Shown: positions 16,753 through 26,100 of the stretch, one piece after another
Position numbering within the stretch: position 1 is the first letter of the stretch
Layout of the letters: each line of letters begins with the position of its first letter
DNA from: Candidatus Azobacteroides sp.
GTDB taxonomy: Bacteria > Bacteroidota > Bacteroidia > Bacteroidales > Azobacteroidaceae
Assembly: GCA_009778655.1 (NCBI GenBank)
Contig: WRFZ01000182.1
Span: forward strand, 47,680 to 111,679
Length of the DNA stretch: 64,000 bases
Reading direction: 5' to 3'
Notes under the pieces: model-generated
Seen by the model: the letters and a program-made list of their open reading frames with translations, nothing else
The model's database searches: none
Told to the model about the DNA's origin: nothing
Made by a program: the position numbers and the translations under genes

Positions 16753-19700
16753 AATACCGAAGAGAAACAGGAGTGGTATTCAATTTTGTGTAACTGCCGG
16801 ACTCCACATCGTTAGCGCCTGCATTGCAACGATAAATATTATATCCGGTCGCACCCGCTAATGCGTTCCAAGTCAATGTAATATTATTCACGCCGCTAAT
16901 AAAATCCAACCCGCTGATATTAGCCGGTTTAGCTAAGGTAAAGTCGAAAGCCCATGTTTTCCCGTAAGCATTGGTTACCTCTAACCTTAGAGGTGTATTT
17001 TGGTAAGTGTATCCCGAAGGTATCGTGAATTGAAATGCGGAGGTAGCTGTTTTGGTCTCAAGCTTTCCGATGGTCGGATAAGAGCGGGAGACAGAAACCG
17101 CATTGTTGGCTTTCAAAGTTGCCGTTAAACCTGTTGCCGGCGCTTGTCCTATATTCTGCAATTCTATGTTGAATTGTACCGGACTTGCAGTAGCAGTTAT
17201 GATTTTATTCCGTTGTTGCAAATCGGATGCAAAGACGTCAATATTGAAGGTACGCGTCCAAACGGTATTGGACGCATCTTTTATATCTAATTTGAACTGA
17301 ACGGCATTGGACGTGTTGGATAACATCTCCGGAGTGTCTTTATCTATTTTATAAAGAAACTCGGCAGTCGCGGTACCGTTGGCCGCAATGGAGCCTACGG
17401 CGAATGAATTGTTCAATATAGTGATATAGCTTGAAGTTTTACTCAGTGTTGCCGTGAGGTTATTTGCGGTACCGCCTCCGTTGTTTTTCAATGCAACTTG
17501 CAGACGAATGGTTTCGCCCGCATCATTTTGTCCGTTGCTGTTTCCAATGCTGCCGTTTGTTCCGTTATCAATAAAGTTAACCGATGAGATAATCGGAATC
17601 GGAGCCGTATTTGTTGCGACCGACACGGTTTTTTCCACAGGGAAATAATTATGAGCAGTCACGGTTACATTCACTGTTCCCGATGTACCTATCGTACAGG
17701 GAATCGTATAAGTTCCATTGGCGCCGATTTTTTTCGTTTCATATACTTCCGTTCCTTTTTGCACACAAATCAAAGCGCTTTCTCCTGTCAGGAGACTCAA
17801 ATTCGATACCGTTACATTAATCGAATTTTGTCCGACTTGAAGTGACGAAGGGGATGTGGTTACGGTCATTGTTTGGGGAACATTTGTCCATACTTGCATT
17901 TCGGGGTCACCGAGAAGATGGAGGCGCCAATCATTTATATAATTTTTACGTAAAATATTTTGAAAAGCGCTTCCCACGTCATATCGGCCTAAGCTCGGAT
18001 GATTGGTTGTTGTATAAAGAGCATCTAAAAAATATTGAAGTTGATCATGCTCATCTGAATTTCCGACATCAGTATTTCCGATATAAGCGACGCCGCCTCC
18101 GTTCTGCTTCATTATATAGTGTTTTCCAAAGCAATCATAAGCGAAATTAGCAGTATTACAAAGACTTGACAGCCATATCTGATAAGAGGTCCCATTCGTT
18201 AAATTATCCAGATCACTTCTGTTAATACTTTGTCCTTTATCTTTTCCGGAAGTACCGGCTCCAACAGCGCTGCCATGCTCCATTTGATAAATAAAATGAA
18301 ATTTCCCGACCCCTAAACTTGCTCCGGTATTTAAACAGGATAAAAAATTATCGCGATTCAATTCTATATCACCATTTGAATGTCCACTTGTACAATCAGA
18401 ACTCATCGTAGAATAACGGGTGACACTTCCAGAACAATTGGCATTATCACAAATGTATTTATTGTTAATCCATGAAGGCACATAATCTTTAACATACCCC
18501 TTTATATTAGTTATGGCAAAATCACTCAAAGTACCGTTATCGTTAACCTGTATGTAAGCATCTGCATATAAGTTGTTTTTTAAATAATTCAAATCACCCA
18601 AACCATTCGCTTTTTCGTACGCTATTATTTTGTTTGTATAAACGGTTCCTTCTTGAGCATTACTTACCGGAATCCTGCCGAGAATGTTTATTATTGATAA
18701 TGCCGAAATGCTATTACTAAAAATATTGCCTTGATATATGCTCCATGGATCTGAAGTATAGTAATATCTATCCGCAGGATAAGATAATGCATCTGCTGAA
18801 CCTTTAATCATTCTTGCAGGTATGATATTGATATCGCCACCCAAAAGGACAAATAAACCTGCTCCCCATTTTCGCTTAGCATCAATGAGATAATTTCTGA
18901 TTTTCTCCTGTAAATCGCTGCCGGAATAATTAGCGCTAATTTCTTCGGTAGTTACGATAACGGTAAAAATTCCCTTCTTTGTCTTCCAATCGGCCAAAGC
19001 TTGAAAAGACGATTTCAATGCATTATTTGTAATAATAATGTATTCGGGTATGCGTTCATTTACAACCGAAACAGTTTGGGAACGTAATAAACCGGTCGTT
19101 TCATTCGAATTCACGGAAAAATCATATACAATTGTATTTCCTTGTATCACTTTTTGAACTTTTGTGTCGTAGCTGTCAACGGCGTCCGGATTTTCCACCC
19201 GAAATTTAACGTTTTTCTTATTCAACTCATAGCGATATAAACTTTGAGCTTGCATAATCAATTCATTATTCACAGCTTTCTTCGTATTTACGGAATAATC
19301 AATCGTAAAATTGAAATCGCAGACATACAATTCTTTTGCTTTGGGATTATATTCAATAGGATATAAGCGCACGGTTACTATACGATAACCCAAATAAAAC
19401 TCATCTGAAAAGATTTCCGCTGATTTATTCGGAAAAAGCGTTTCCGAGTCGTATATTTTCCGATTAGGAGGAATAAATACTGAATTTATAGCGCCGACAG
19501 AAACAGGAGGTTGTGCCGGATAAACAATAAATTGACCTGCTTCCTTTTGTTTGCTGAGATTTTGTATGTTGACAGTCACATTATCGGCATCTACCGGAAT
19601 CAGGTATGATTTTAGCAAAACCGGCAATGCCGGACTACCCGGTTCTTCAATATAGAAATTCTCAGTACTGAAAAACCTGTCAAAACCGTCTTCTTTCACG

Positions 19701-19807
19701 ACCTTGATTTCTTTCCTATCGAACTTTACCTCTCCCTTTATCTGAGCTTGTATTGCGTATATTCCTGCAAAAAGGAATATCGCAATAAAATATAATTTTG
19801 TTTTCAT
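16673..19807 (-). CDS. Gingipain-type cysteine peptidase (family C25), secreted
   Basis: A 1,044-residue protein with a signal peptide (MKTKLYFIAIFLFAGIYA), an N-terminal C25 propeptide-like region (about 25-230), and a catalytic domain (about 250-650). Catalytic residues are recognisable as His511 (YQMEHGSAVG) and Cys550 (WLSSLCNTANF), followed by GGGVAYIGNTD. After it come Ig-like/CARDB-like beta domains (about 655-930) and a fibronectin type III module (about 950-1044) that ends abruptly at a TGA in a frame-change region. The downstream frame continues with FG-GAP repeats. C25 peptidases are typical T9SS cargo in this phylum. It lies four bases after the beta-propeller gene and shares a 54-base identical start with it. 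Arg or Lys specificity cannot be assigned. Confidence 0.88.
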   Translation of the reverse strand: MKTKLYFIAIFLFAGIYAIQAQIKGEVKFDRKEIKVVKEDGFDRFFSTENFYIEEPGSPALPVLLKSYLIPVDADNVTVNIQNLSKQKEAGQFIVYPAQPPVSVGAINSVFIPPNRKIYDSETLFPNKSAEIFSDEFYLGYRIVTVRLYPIEYNPKAKELYVCDFNFTIDYSVNTKKAVNNELIMQAQSLYRYELNKKNVKFRVENPDAVDSYDTKVQKVIQGNTIVYDFSVNSNETTGLLRSQTVSVVNERIPEYIIITNNALKSSFQALADWKTKKGIFTVIVTTEEISANYSGSDLQEKIRNYLIDAKRKWGAGLFVLLGGDINIIPARMIKGSADALSYPADRYYYTSDPWSIYQGNIFSNSISALSIINILGRIPVSNAQEGTVYTNKIIAYEKANGLGDLNYLKNNLYADAYIQVNDNGTLSDFAITNIKGYVKDYVPSWINNKYICDNANCSGSVTRYSTMSSDCTSGHSNGDIELNRDNFLSCLNTGASLGVGKFHFIYQMEHGSAVGAGTSGKDKGQSINRSDLDNLTNGTSYQIWLSSLCNTANFAYDCFGKHYIMKQNGGGVAYIGNTDVGNSDEHDQLQYFLDALYTTTNHPSLGRYDVGSAFQNILRKNYINDWRLHLLGDPEMQVWTNVPQTMTVTTSPSSLQVGQNSINVTVSNLSLLTGESALICVQKGTEVYETKKIGANGTYTIPCTIGTSGTVNVTVTAHNYFPVEKTVSVATNTAPIPIISSVNFIDNGTNGSIGNSNGQNDAGETIRLQVALKNNGGGTANNLTATLSKTSSYITILNNSFAVGSIAANGTATAEFLYKIDKDTPEMLSNTSNAVQFKLDIKDASNTVWTRTFNIDVFASDLQQRNKIITATASPVQFNIELQNIGQAPATGLTATLKANNAVSVSRSYPTIGKLETKTATSAFQFTIPSGYTYQNTPLRLEVTNAYGKTWAFDFTLAKPANISGLDFISGVNNITLTWNALAGATGYNIYRCNAGANDVESGSYTKLNTTPVSLRYFDDQSNLPALTKYFYKAAAVSSTGAV
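19754..19807. repeat. 54-bp exact repeat, copy 1 (signal-peptide coding start)
   Basis: Identical base for base to 21036-21089. It covers the first 18 codons of the C25 peptidase gene. Identity stops sharply inside the signal peptide. Confidence 0.95.
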
Positions 19808-19811
19808 GTTA

Positions 19812-21089
19812 TTAATTTTTTATCAGTTTATCGAAATATCTTGTTTTATCGGAAAACAAGATATTAACAAGATAAATTCCTTTCGGAAGATTACTTACAT
19901 TAATGTTAAGCATCTTTGCGCGTTCAGTTTTTTGCATTATTTTTACGCCATTTATACTAATAAGTTCTACTCTGTCCATCATTTTCGAATAAGAATATAC
20001 TTGTAATTCATTTCCTTGTTGATTGAGTACCGGAACCGAATCTGAAATTTTTATTAAATTTATGCCATCATAATTGCTGCAATCGTCAAATTCACCGGTA
20101 TAAGGAGTTCTAACTAAACATTTTCCTAAAATACAATATCCGAATTCATTGTTTGAAGAAAAAGCAAAATTACTTGAGGTGGAATTTACATTTTTTAAAA
20201 AATTGAAATATACTTCCTCCCATGTATTGCCGCCATCAATGGTTTTATAAATCCAAAATTCCCTACCGCAATCTCCGCAAGTTGTGTTAACATAAGATGC
20301 TGTAAAACCTTTTTGCTCATCTTGGAAATAACAGGCAATTTTATAGTGACGTCCGGTATCGTCTAAAATATGCCAATTTACATTATCATCCGTGAAAATA
20401 ATATACCCCAAACCAGTCATATACAAATTGTTAGCAAGGGCATATACCTTATGGTCGGATATACATAAAGAACGGATTTCATCATATTCTGTTAAGGATT
20501 CAAACGGAAATTGTTCTTTCCATGTCGTTCCTCCATCTTCCGTTATAAGTATAATTCCTCCTTGCCCCGCTATATATCCTCTGTTTTCTTTACATTTAAT
20601 ATCACTGAAATACCGACTGTCAGATAAAAACGGTTTCGTCGTCCATGTTTCTCCTGCATCAAAAGAATACATTATTAAGCCTTCATTCCCAACGACCCAT
20701 AAATTATTTAAATCAAATGCAGCAATAGCATTTATGTTTTGAGCTGTTCCGGAAATCATTTGTTCCCAAGATGCTCCCGCGTCTTGAGTTTTTAATATGG
20801 CGCCATTGTTCCCTACTATGAAACCAATATTATGATTACAAAAGATAATATCATTCAATGTAACTTTACCAGAAAAGTATTTTTTATCCCATGTTATACC
20901 TTTATCAACAGATTTTGCTATCAGACCGTTTTCTCCTACAACATAAACCGTATCAGAACCTTGAGTGCAGACTCTACACAACCCTTCGCCGGTAAGGCTG
21001 CAAACATATTCCCATTCTTGTTCTTGCGCTTGCCCTGCGTATATTCCTGCAAAAAGGAATATCGCAATAAAATATAATTTTGTTTTCAT
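19812..21089 (-). CDS. Secreted beta-propeller protein with T9SS sorting domain
   Basis: The 425-residue protein has a signal peptide (same 18 residues as the C25 peptidase), then repeated propeller blades of the Ycf48/BNR type, each with a W near the end: VDKGITWDKKYF, TQDAGASWEQM, SFDAGETWTTKPF, TEDGGTTWKEQFPF, TIDGGNTWEEVYF. The C-terminal 80 residues (NELQVYSYSKMMDRVELISI, then NLPKGIYLVNILF) match the type A T9SS sorting domain pattern, ending in a basic KLIKN tail. It would be exported and anchored at, or released from, the cell surface. It sits between the S74-chaperone gene (71-base gap) and the peptidase (4-base gap) and is likely in one operon with them. Ligand unknown. Confidence 0.8.
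   Translation of the reverse strand: MKTKLYFIAIFLFAGIYAGQAQEQEWEYVCSLTGEGLCRVCTQGSDTVYVVGENGLIAKSVDKGITWDKKYFSGKVTLNDIIFCNHNIGFIVGNNGAILKTQDAGASWEQMISGTAQNINAIAAFDLNNLWVVGNEGLIMYSFDAGETWTTKPFLSDSRYFSDIKCKENRGYIAGQGGIILITEDGGTTWKEQFPFESLTEYDEIRSLCISDHKVYALANNLYMTGLGYIIFTDDNVNWHILDDTGRHYKIACYFQDEQKGFTASYVNTTCGDCGREFWIYKTIDGGNTWEEVYFNFLKNVNSTSSNFAFSSNNEFGYCILGKCLVRTPYTGEFDDCSNYDGINLIKISDSVPVLNQQGNELQVYSYSKMMDRVELISINGVKIMQKTERAKMLNINVSNLPKGIYLVNILFSDKTRYFDKLIKN
21036..21089. repeat. 54-bp exact repeat, copy 2 (signal-peptide coding start)
   Basis: Identical to 19754-19807. It covers the first 18 codons of the beta-propeller gene. Confidence 0.95.
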
Positions 21090-21160
21090 AATTCACAACA
21101 ACATAATTATTATCAGTTAATAATAAATTAAATAAAAATCATGATAACAACTCGATGTTG

Positions 21161-22240
21161 TTATTTCGTTAAAATCATCCGTTTCGTATCAATCGCTTGC
21201 CCGTTTGCAACCAAAGTATAAATATACATTCCGGCATGTAAATCCGAACCTTTTATTTCAACCTTGTCTGAATGAATAGCCGAAAATTTTTTCAATAAAC
21301 TGCCTTGTAAATCAAATATATAAATATCTGCCGTTTGAGTTTCCGGCGGAAGGTAGTAGTGAATTTCGGTTTTTTCCTTAAACGGATTCGGCGTATTTTG
21401 ATAGAGTACCGCCGTTGTGAGCTTTTCTGCAGAAACATTGTTCGCAGCCGACAGGGAAGAATTGTTTGCCGTACTTGCTCTAAACGCCGGATTACTGCCG
21501 AGGGCAGTAACCGATTTCTCTAATGAATTGATTCTATCCGATTGTTTATCAATAATTTTTCTCTGTTCTTTAATACTCTCCAATAACACGGGTATTAAGC
21601 CGATATAATTAACGGACATTACTCCTTCAGCATTTTCTTCCACCAATTCCGGAAAATATTCTTTTACCTCTTGAGCAATGAAACCGAATTCTTTTTTATA
21701 TACCGTCCGATTGGTTTTATTCAGAGCATCCAAAGCGGCGGAAGCGTCTTCTTTGTTGATTTTTCCGGCGGCAACCATTTTCGCCACTTCATTGGCATTG
21801 CCATCTGCGGAAGAAATCTGTTTTTCGTACGATTTACCGCTCAATTGAAGCAATTTATCAAGATAACCCGAACGGCTGTCGCTTAAATCAACCATATTTC
21901 TCTTGAGCGTTTGGTCGGATGTAATCAACAGGCCCGCCGTAGTCCAGACTTGCCCGTTCACTTCCAAAGCGTAAGTAGTAGGTTTACGCCCAATACCGAT
22001 TTTACCTGTTTGATCAATGAAAAATTTATAATCACCATAATTAGAATTGGGATATCCTCGAAAGATATTTAAACCGCTTTCATAATTTTCAATTCCCCAA
22101 TCGGTAGTAATATAAATACCGGGGGCTGTGCTGGAAATTGTCGCTGTTCTCGGTCCGATATACAGGCGACTGTCTGCCTCATAATTGAGTTGAGCGCACA
22201 CGGTTGATAGACCTGTAACCATTAACACTGTTATCAGCAT
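21161..22240 (-). CDS. S74 intramolecular chaperone protein with T9SS sorting domain
   Basis: The frame from the ATG at 22240 gives 359 residues. Residues about 100-230 carry the S74 tail-spike chaperone pattern: LLITSDQTLKRNMVDL (self-cleavage Ser-Asp with downstream Lys), and KKEFGFIAQEVKEYFPELV, GVMSVNYIGLIPVLLESIKE. A coiled-coil segment follows (QRKIIDKQSDRINSLEKSVT), then a linker and a type A sorting domain (LYQNTPNPFKEKTEIHYYLP, DLHAGMYIYTLVANG, ending RMILTK). The start lacks the basic n-region of a signal peptide. An upstream ATG at 22263-22265 followed by a run of four A would give MKQPLFRAM in frame if one A were removed, so either the gene is frameshifted or the base is an error. 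The promoter is at 22512-22543. Confidence 0.78.
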   Translation of the reverse strand: MLITVLMVTGLSTVCAQLNYEADSRLYIGPRTATISSTAPGIYITTDWGIENYESGLNIFRGYPNSNYGDYKFFIDQTGKIGIGRKPTTYALEVNGQVWTTAGLLITSDQTLKRNMVDLSDSRSGYLDKLLQLSGKSYEKQISSADGNANEVAKMVAAGKINKEDASAALDALNKTNRTVYKKEFGFIAQEVKEYFPELVEENAEGVMSVNYIGLIPVLLESIKEQRKIIDKQSDRINSLEKSVTALGSNPAFRASTANNSSLSAANNVSAEKLTTAVLYQNTPNPFKEKTEIHYYLPPETQTADIYIFDLQGSLLKKFSAIHSDKVEIKGSDLHAGMYIYTLVANGQAIDTKRMILTK

Positions 22241-22511
22241 TGCTCTAAAAAGAGGTTGTTTTCATAAATCATAGAATTTAATTGTTTATAATATTATTTA
22301 AGTAATTTGTAAAAATACATTCATTGTTTCGAATAACTCTCTATTGATAAAGAAATTAATATTCAAAAGATAACCTCTTCTCGGTAAAACAGCGAACTGT
22401 TCTCCTCTTCCCGTCCTTTATTTTCTGATATACTTATATTGATAAATTAATTTATATCATATACTTATATCTATTATCCTTACCATAATTAAGAAAACAG
22501 TATATATGGTG

Positions 22512-22543
22512 CAAATATAAATATTTTCTTTTTAAAATACAAA
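22512..22543 (-). promoter_or_regulatory. Promoter of the secreted-protein cluster
   Basis: On the minus strand TTTG (complement of 22540-22543), a 20-base spacer, and TATATTTG (complement of 22512-22519) match the consensus exactly. The leader to the S74 gene is about 240 bases. The rest of 22266-22684 is very AT-rich and shows no gene. Confidence 0.7.
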
Positions 22544-22684
22544 AAAATCTTAAAAAAAATTAAAAAATTCATACGAATTTTATTCACAGATAAAAAATAT
22601 AAAATATTTTTCTTCCTCGGTTGTCTTTATAAATATAGAGTGCTCTAAAAAGTAATAAATTGTAAAACATAACAAATTAAAAAA

Positions 22685-23011
22685 ATGATGACAACAAGAG
22701 GTTTTGGAATGGGATTCTTTGGAAGACACCCTTTCGATAAAGAAGCGGCAAAAAAATTTCAAGAAGAATGGTCAAAGATGTCCGACAGTGAAAAATTGGA
22801 TTTTATGAACAAGAAAGTAGAACACTTGGGAAAAGACCACTTTTCGGTAGAAGCGATAGATGCCCGTTGTGAAGAATGGATGAAAAAAACGCGGGAAGAA
22901 AAAGAAGCTTTTGTCAAGGAAAGAAAAGAAGCGTTGGAAGATCATTTCGGCAGTGACCCTCGTTTCGGCGGTGATTTTTGCGGACACGGTTTCGGGTTCG
23001 GCAGAAGATAA
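22685..23011 (+). CDS. Small hypothetical charged protein
   Basis: The 108-residue protein has Gly/Phe-rich ends (GFGMGFFGRHPF at the start and CGHGFGFGRR at the end) around a strongly charged helical middle (EAAKKFQEEWSKMSDSEKLD, KTREEKEAFVKERKEALEDH). There is no signal peptide or membrane helix. The paired His and Cys at both ends might bind metal, but this is a guess. A convergent hairpin (23059-23105) closes the transcript. I do not recognise a family. It is probably real because the frame is clean and isolated, with AT-rich non-coding DNA before it. Confidence 0.6.
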   Translation: MMTTRGFGMGFFGRHPFDKEAAKKFQEEWSKMSDSEKLDFMNKKVEHLGKDHFSVEAIDARCEEWMKKTREEKEAFVKERKEALEDHFGSDPRFGGDFCGHGFGFGRR

Positions 23012-23058
23012 ATCGTTGAGCAAACTTGGAAAAAGATTGAACAGGTTAGATTAAAATT

Positions 23059-23105
23059 CGTACACCGTACATTTGAGCAAATTTTCGCTTCAAGTACGGT
23101 GTGCG
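23059..23105. terminator. Bidirectional hairpin terminator
   Basis: CGTACACCGTAC (23059-23070) pairs with GTACGGTGTGCG (23094-23105), extended inwards by TTGAGC/GCTTCAA with a small bulge, around loop AAATTTTC. It lies between convergent genes. Confidence 0.7.
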
Positions 23106-23117
23106 TAAAAAATAAAA

Positions 23118-24464
23118 TTATGCCTCAACGCCGTCTATTTTCAGCAACTTGACTAAAACCGGCAACCCCAATCCCTGTATCACGAGCATAATAATCACGA
23201 CCGTAACCGTCAAAAAGATAACTACATTCCGCTGAGGGAAGGCATCGCCATTCGTCATGATCAGCGGCAATGACAGTGCTGCCGCCAACGAAACAATCCC
23301 TCTCATTCCCGACCAACCGATAATAAAGGCTTCTTTCCAATTGAACAGTAAAGATTTGAAGTAATCGTCTATATTTTTACCGAAAGGCGTTCTTTTTTTC
23401 TTTTCCCGAAAATGTTGTTTAATACGCTCCTTTTGATGTATATCAATGTGATCCAATCGCTTTTTGGCAGTAGTATAACGATTATCCATTCTTCGTTTAT
23501 GCCAAAAGACAACGAACATTCGTATGAGCAACGCTATCAAAAAAATCAGAAAAGAGCAACCGACCAGCGGCAAGAACTGTTCGGAAGGAATGTTTTTCAG
23601 CACTTGCGGAAATTCCAATCCGATGAGAATAAATACCAACCCGCCCAATATGAAGACAACCATATCCATAACGGATTTGGATTGGGCAACGGTTGCTCCG
23701 GAGAAACGATCTCTATGCCAAGCGATTGATATTCCTACTGTTACCGTAGCAATTACACCCGATACGTACAATTCTTCCGCTATCAAATAGGCGACAAAAG
23801 GAAGCAATAGATTAAGACTGACGCAGACATAATCGTCTAAGTTTTTTTTCACATCGGCAATAAATATAAAAACATGCGCCACCAACCAACCGATGAAAAG
23901 TCCGCCGGCTATTGCAAGGATAAAAATCAAACCGGCTTTCCAAAGTACAAATGAACTTCCGGCTACCGCAGAAACGGCAAAACGAAACGCAACCAATGCC
24001 GAAGCGTCGTTTATCAGGCTTTCTCCTTCCAATACGGTATTGGTGCGATTCGGAAGTCCCAGCCCTTTGGTTACACTCGTAGTTGCAATGGCATCCGGAG
24101 GAGAAAGAATGGCTCCGAGCACAAAAGACAACGGCCATGAGATACCAATACAATAATGAACGGCAATCGCAATTCCCATCGTGGTTACAAAAACCAACCG
24201 GACGGCTAAGATAGAGATTGTCGAGAAATTGCGTTTGAAATCTTTAATTGAAATATCATAAGCCGCACTGTAAAGCAACGGCGGCAGAAACAGCAAAAAG
24301 ATAACTTCCGGATCAATGGGGATGGTTCGAAAGCCCGGAATAAATCCCACGCCTGTTCCTACAATCAGCAATAATACGGGATAAGGGAACTTCATACGGG
24401 AAGCTATGGGCGATAAACCGATGGTTATTGCTAAGAGAATAATAACGACGCTATATGCTTCCAT
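23118..24464 (-). CDS. Na+/H+ antiporter, CPA1 family
   Basis: A 448-residue protein with about 12 membrane helices. Family marks include FLLFLPPLLYSAAYDIS (amiloride-site-like LFxPPLL), AILSPPDAIATTSVTKGLG, and the ion-binding EGESLINDASALVAFRF with the conserved N-D pair. The C-terminus has a cytoplasmic insert (HKRRMDNRYTTAKKRLDHID to KKKRTPF) before the last helices (GWSGMRGIVSLAAALSLPL), the usual place of the conserved R-G. It exchanges Na+ or K+ for protons at the inner membrane. miaA lies 20 bases upstream on the same strand, so it is likely the last gene of that transcript. Confidence 0.88.
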   Translation of the reverse strand: MEAYSVVIILLAITIGLSPIASRMKFPYPVLLLIVGTGVGFIPGFRTIPIDPEVIFLLFLPPLLYSAAYDISIKDFKRNFSTISILAVRLVFVTTMGIAIAVHYCIGISWPLSFVLGAILSPPDAIATTSVTKGLGLPNRTNTVLEGESLINDASALVAFRFAVSAVAGSSFVLWKAGLIFILAIAGGLFIGWLVAHVFIFIADVKKNLDDYVCVSLNLLLPFVAYLIAEELYVSGVIATVTVGISIAWHRDRFSGATVAQSKSVMDMVVFILGGLVFILIGLEFPQVLKNIPSEQFLPLVGCSFLIFLIALLIRMFVVFWHKRRMDNRYTTAKKRLDHIDIHQKERIKQHFREKKKRTPFGKNIDDYFKSLLFNWKEAFIIGWSGMRGIVSLAAALSLPLIMTNGDAFPQRNVVIFLTVTVVIIMLVIQGLGLPVLVKLLKIDGVEA

Positions 24465-24484
24465 TGTTTAATTATTTTATTGTT

Positions 24485-25384
24485 TTATACGGTATTTCTT
24501 AGTATTTGATCTTTGATTTCTTCCAACCGGTCCGGATGAAACCGATGAATTTCTTTATCGCGCTTAAACCAAGTCATTTGTTTACGGGAATAGATGCGGG
24601 TATTCTGTTTGATTTTTTCAACGGCGAAATCCAAGGACCATTCTCCGGAAAAGTATTTGAAAAGTTCTTTATAACCGACGGTATTCAACGAATTTAAATG
24701 TCGCAAATGATAAACGGAACGCGCTTCTTCCAAAAAGCCCCGTTGCATCATCGTATCTACCCGATGATTGATTCGCTCGTACAATTCTTCTCTTTCTCTT
24801 TGTAAACCGATTTTGAGGATACGGAACGGACGCTGCTTTGCTTTATCGGTTCGAAGCGAAGAATACGGTTTTCCGGTCATCAGACAAATTTCCAGAGCAT
24901 GGATCACCCGTTTGTGATTTTTTAAATCAACCTGCTTATAGAATACCGGGTCTAATAATTTCAGTCGTTGACGAATCGGATCTATTCCTTCCTTTTGATA
25001 CAGGTCTTTCAAATCGGCTCGAAGCGTTTCGTCAATCGTAGGAATTTCATCAATTCCTTTGCAAACGGCATCAATATACATCATCGAACCTCCGCTCATC
25101 AAGATGGTTTCGTGGGTTTGATACAAATCTGCAAGGAGCGAAATTACGTCCTCTTCGAATCGGCTGGCGCTATAATAATCGGTCAATTGAAGGGTTCCTA
25201 TAAAATAATGCTTGATTTTCGCTTGTTCCTCCGGCGTCGGAGCTGCCGTACCGATTGCCAATTCTTTGTACATTTGCCGTGAATCGGCGGAAATAACGGG
25301 AGAATCGAGAAATTCCGCCAACTCCAAGCTCAGCTCGGTTTTTCCAACTCCCGTCGGCCCCAATAAAACAACCAAAGTTTTCAT
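24485..25384 (-). CDS. miaA: tRNA dimethylallyltransferase
   Basis: The 299-residue protein has the P-loop [17 protein letters not shown] (GPTGVGKT at 8-15), the substrate loop [20 protein letters not shown] with catalytic Asp, [35 protein letters not shown], and the C-terminal signature [36 protein letters not shown]. It adds a dimethylallyl group to A37 of tRNAs reading codons starting with U. Length is normal. It is 24 bases downstream of the acidic protein gene and 20 bases upstream of the antiporter gene, all on the minus strand. Confidence 0.95.
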   Translation of the reverse strand: MKTLVVLLGPTGVGKTELSLELAEFLDSPVISADSRQMYKELAIGTAAPTPEEQAKIKHYFIGTLQLTDYYSASRFEEDVISLLADLYQTHETILMSGGSMMYIDAVCKGIDEIPTIDETLRADLKDLYQKEGIDPIRQRLKLLDPVFYKQVDLKNHKRVIHALEICLMTGKPYSSLRTDKAKQRPFRILKIGLQREREELYERINHRVDTMMQRGFLEEARSVYHLRHLNSLNTVGYKELFKYFSGEWSLDFAVEKIKQNTRIYSRKQMTWFKRDKEIHRFHPDRLEEIKDQILRNTV

Positions 25385-25408
25385 TCGGAGATAGACATTC
25401 CTTTGGTT

Positions 25409-25972
25409 TTAATAATCGTCGAACGGATTTCCTTCGCTCAAATTATCAAAATCTTCATCGTCGTAATCATCCGATCCAAAATCATCATCATCATAGAGAT
25501 CTTCTTCCAAATGGTGGTTCGTTGCCGACATCCGCGTATTTAACCGCTCATCTAATGCTTCAAATTCAGTTACTTGAATCGGCGGCTCTCCTTTTCGGAA
25601 AACACATTCGGCTTTCGGTTGCGATTTACCGGTAATAATCTCTCTCAATTCCATGAAAAACGAACGTTCGGTAAGGTATTCAAAAACGTAGAGTAATTTT
25701 TGTCGCTCTTCTTCCACCAAATCGCTCAATCGGGTGGAATCCATGACATAACTATCTTCTTCCGAACTTGTGTCCATTTCCACCAACGTAATTTCTTTCT
25801 TTTTATTCCAATCTTCATCACAGATGAAAAAAGAAGTCATCTGATCTTTGGTATATCCGACAGATTCCAAAATGGCTTCGTGCAATTCAAAAAAAGTAGC
25901 ATCGGAATCAATAAGAATATCCCTTCTGAAATCATCTGTTTCATCGGATAATATGACAAATTTATAAATCAT
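25409..25972 (-). CDS. pRiA4b ORF-3-like acidic protein
   Basis: A 187-residue protein with the plasmid pRiA4b ORF-3-like fold at residues about 1-140: MIYKFVILSDETDDFRRDIL, FFELHEAILESVGYTKDQMT, SFFICDEDWNKKKEITLVEM, LLYVFEYLTERSFFMELREI. The C-terminal 40 residues are extremely acidic (LYDDDDFGSDDYDDEDFDNL). Genes of this type next to miaA are, from memory, a recurring arrangement in Bacteroidales. The function is unknown. It is preceded by a heptamer repeat tract that separates it from lpxA. Confidence 0.75.
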   Translation of the reverse strand: MIYKFVILSDETDDFRRDILIDSDATFFELHEAILESVGYTKDQMTSFFICDEDWNKKKEITLVEMDTSSEEDSYVMDSTRLSDLVEEERQKLLYVFEYLTERSFFMELREIITGKSQPKAECVFRKGEPPIQVTEFEALDERLNTRMSATNHHLEEDLYDDDDFGSDDYDDEDFDNLSEGNPFDDY

Positions 25973-26030
25973 CGTATTAAAAATTAAAATATAACAGAAT
26001 TTAATTATAGATAATCACACAAATTCAAAC

Positions 26031-26094
26031 TTAAAACCTATAACCTATAACTTAAAACTTATAACTTATAACTCATAACTCATAACTTTATAAC
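26031..26094. repeat. Heptamer tandem repeat tract after lpxA
   Basis: Nine consecutive units of the form YYATAAC (for example CTATAAC, TTATAAC, TCATAAC; two are TTAAAAC and one has an extra base). It begins seven bases after the lpxA stop. Related tracts occur at 55136-55163 and 60692-60726. Confidence 0.85.
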
Positions 26095-26100
26095 TCCTGT

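Noticed and set aside
21719..22250. Treating the S74 gene as phage tail fibre and the region as a prophage
   Set aside because: The protein ends in a T9SS sorting domain and no other phage genes are present; S74 domains occur in ordinary secreted proteins of this phylum.
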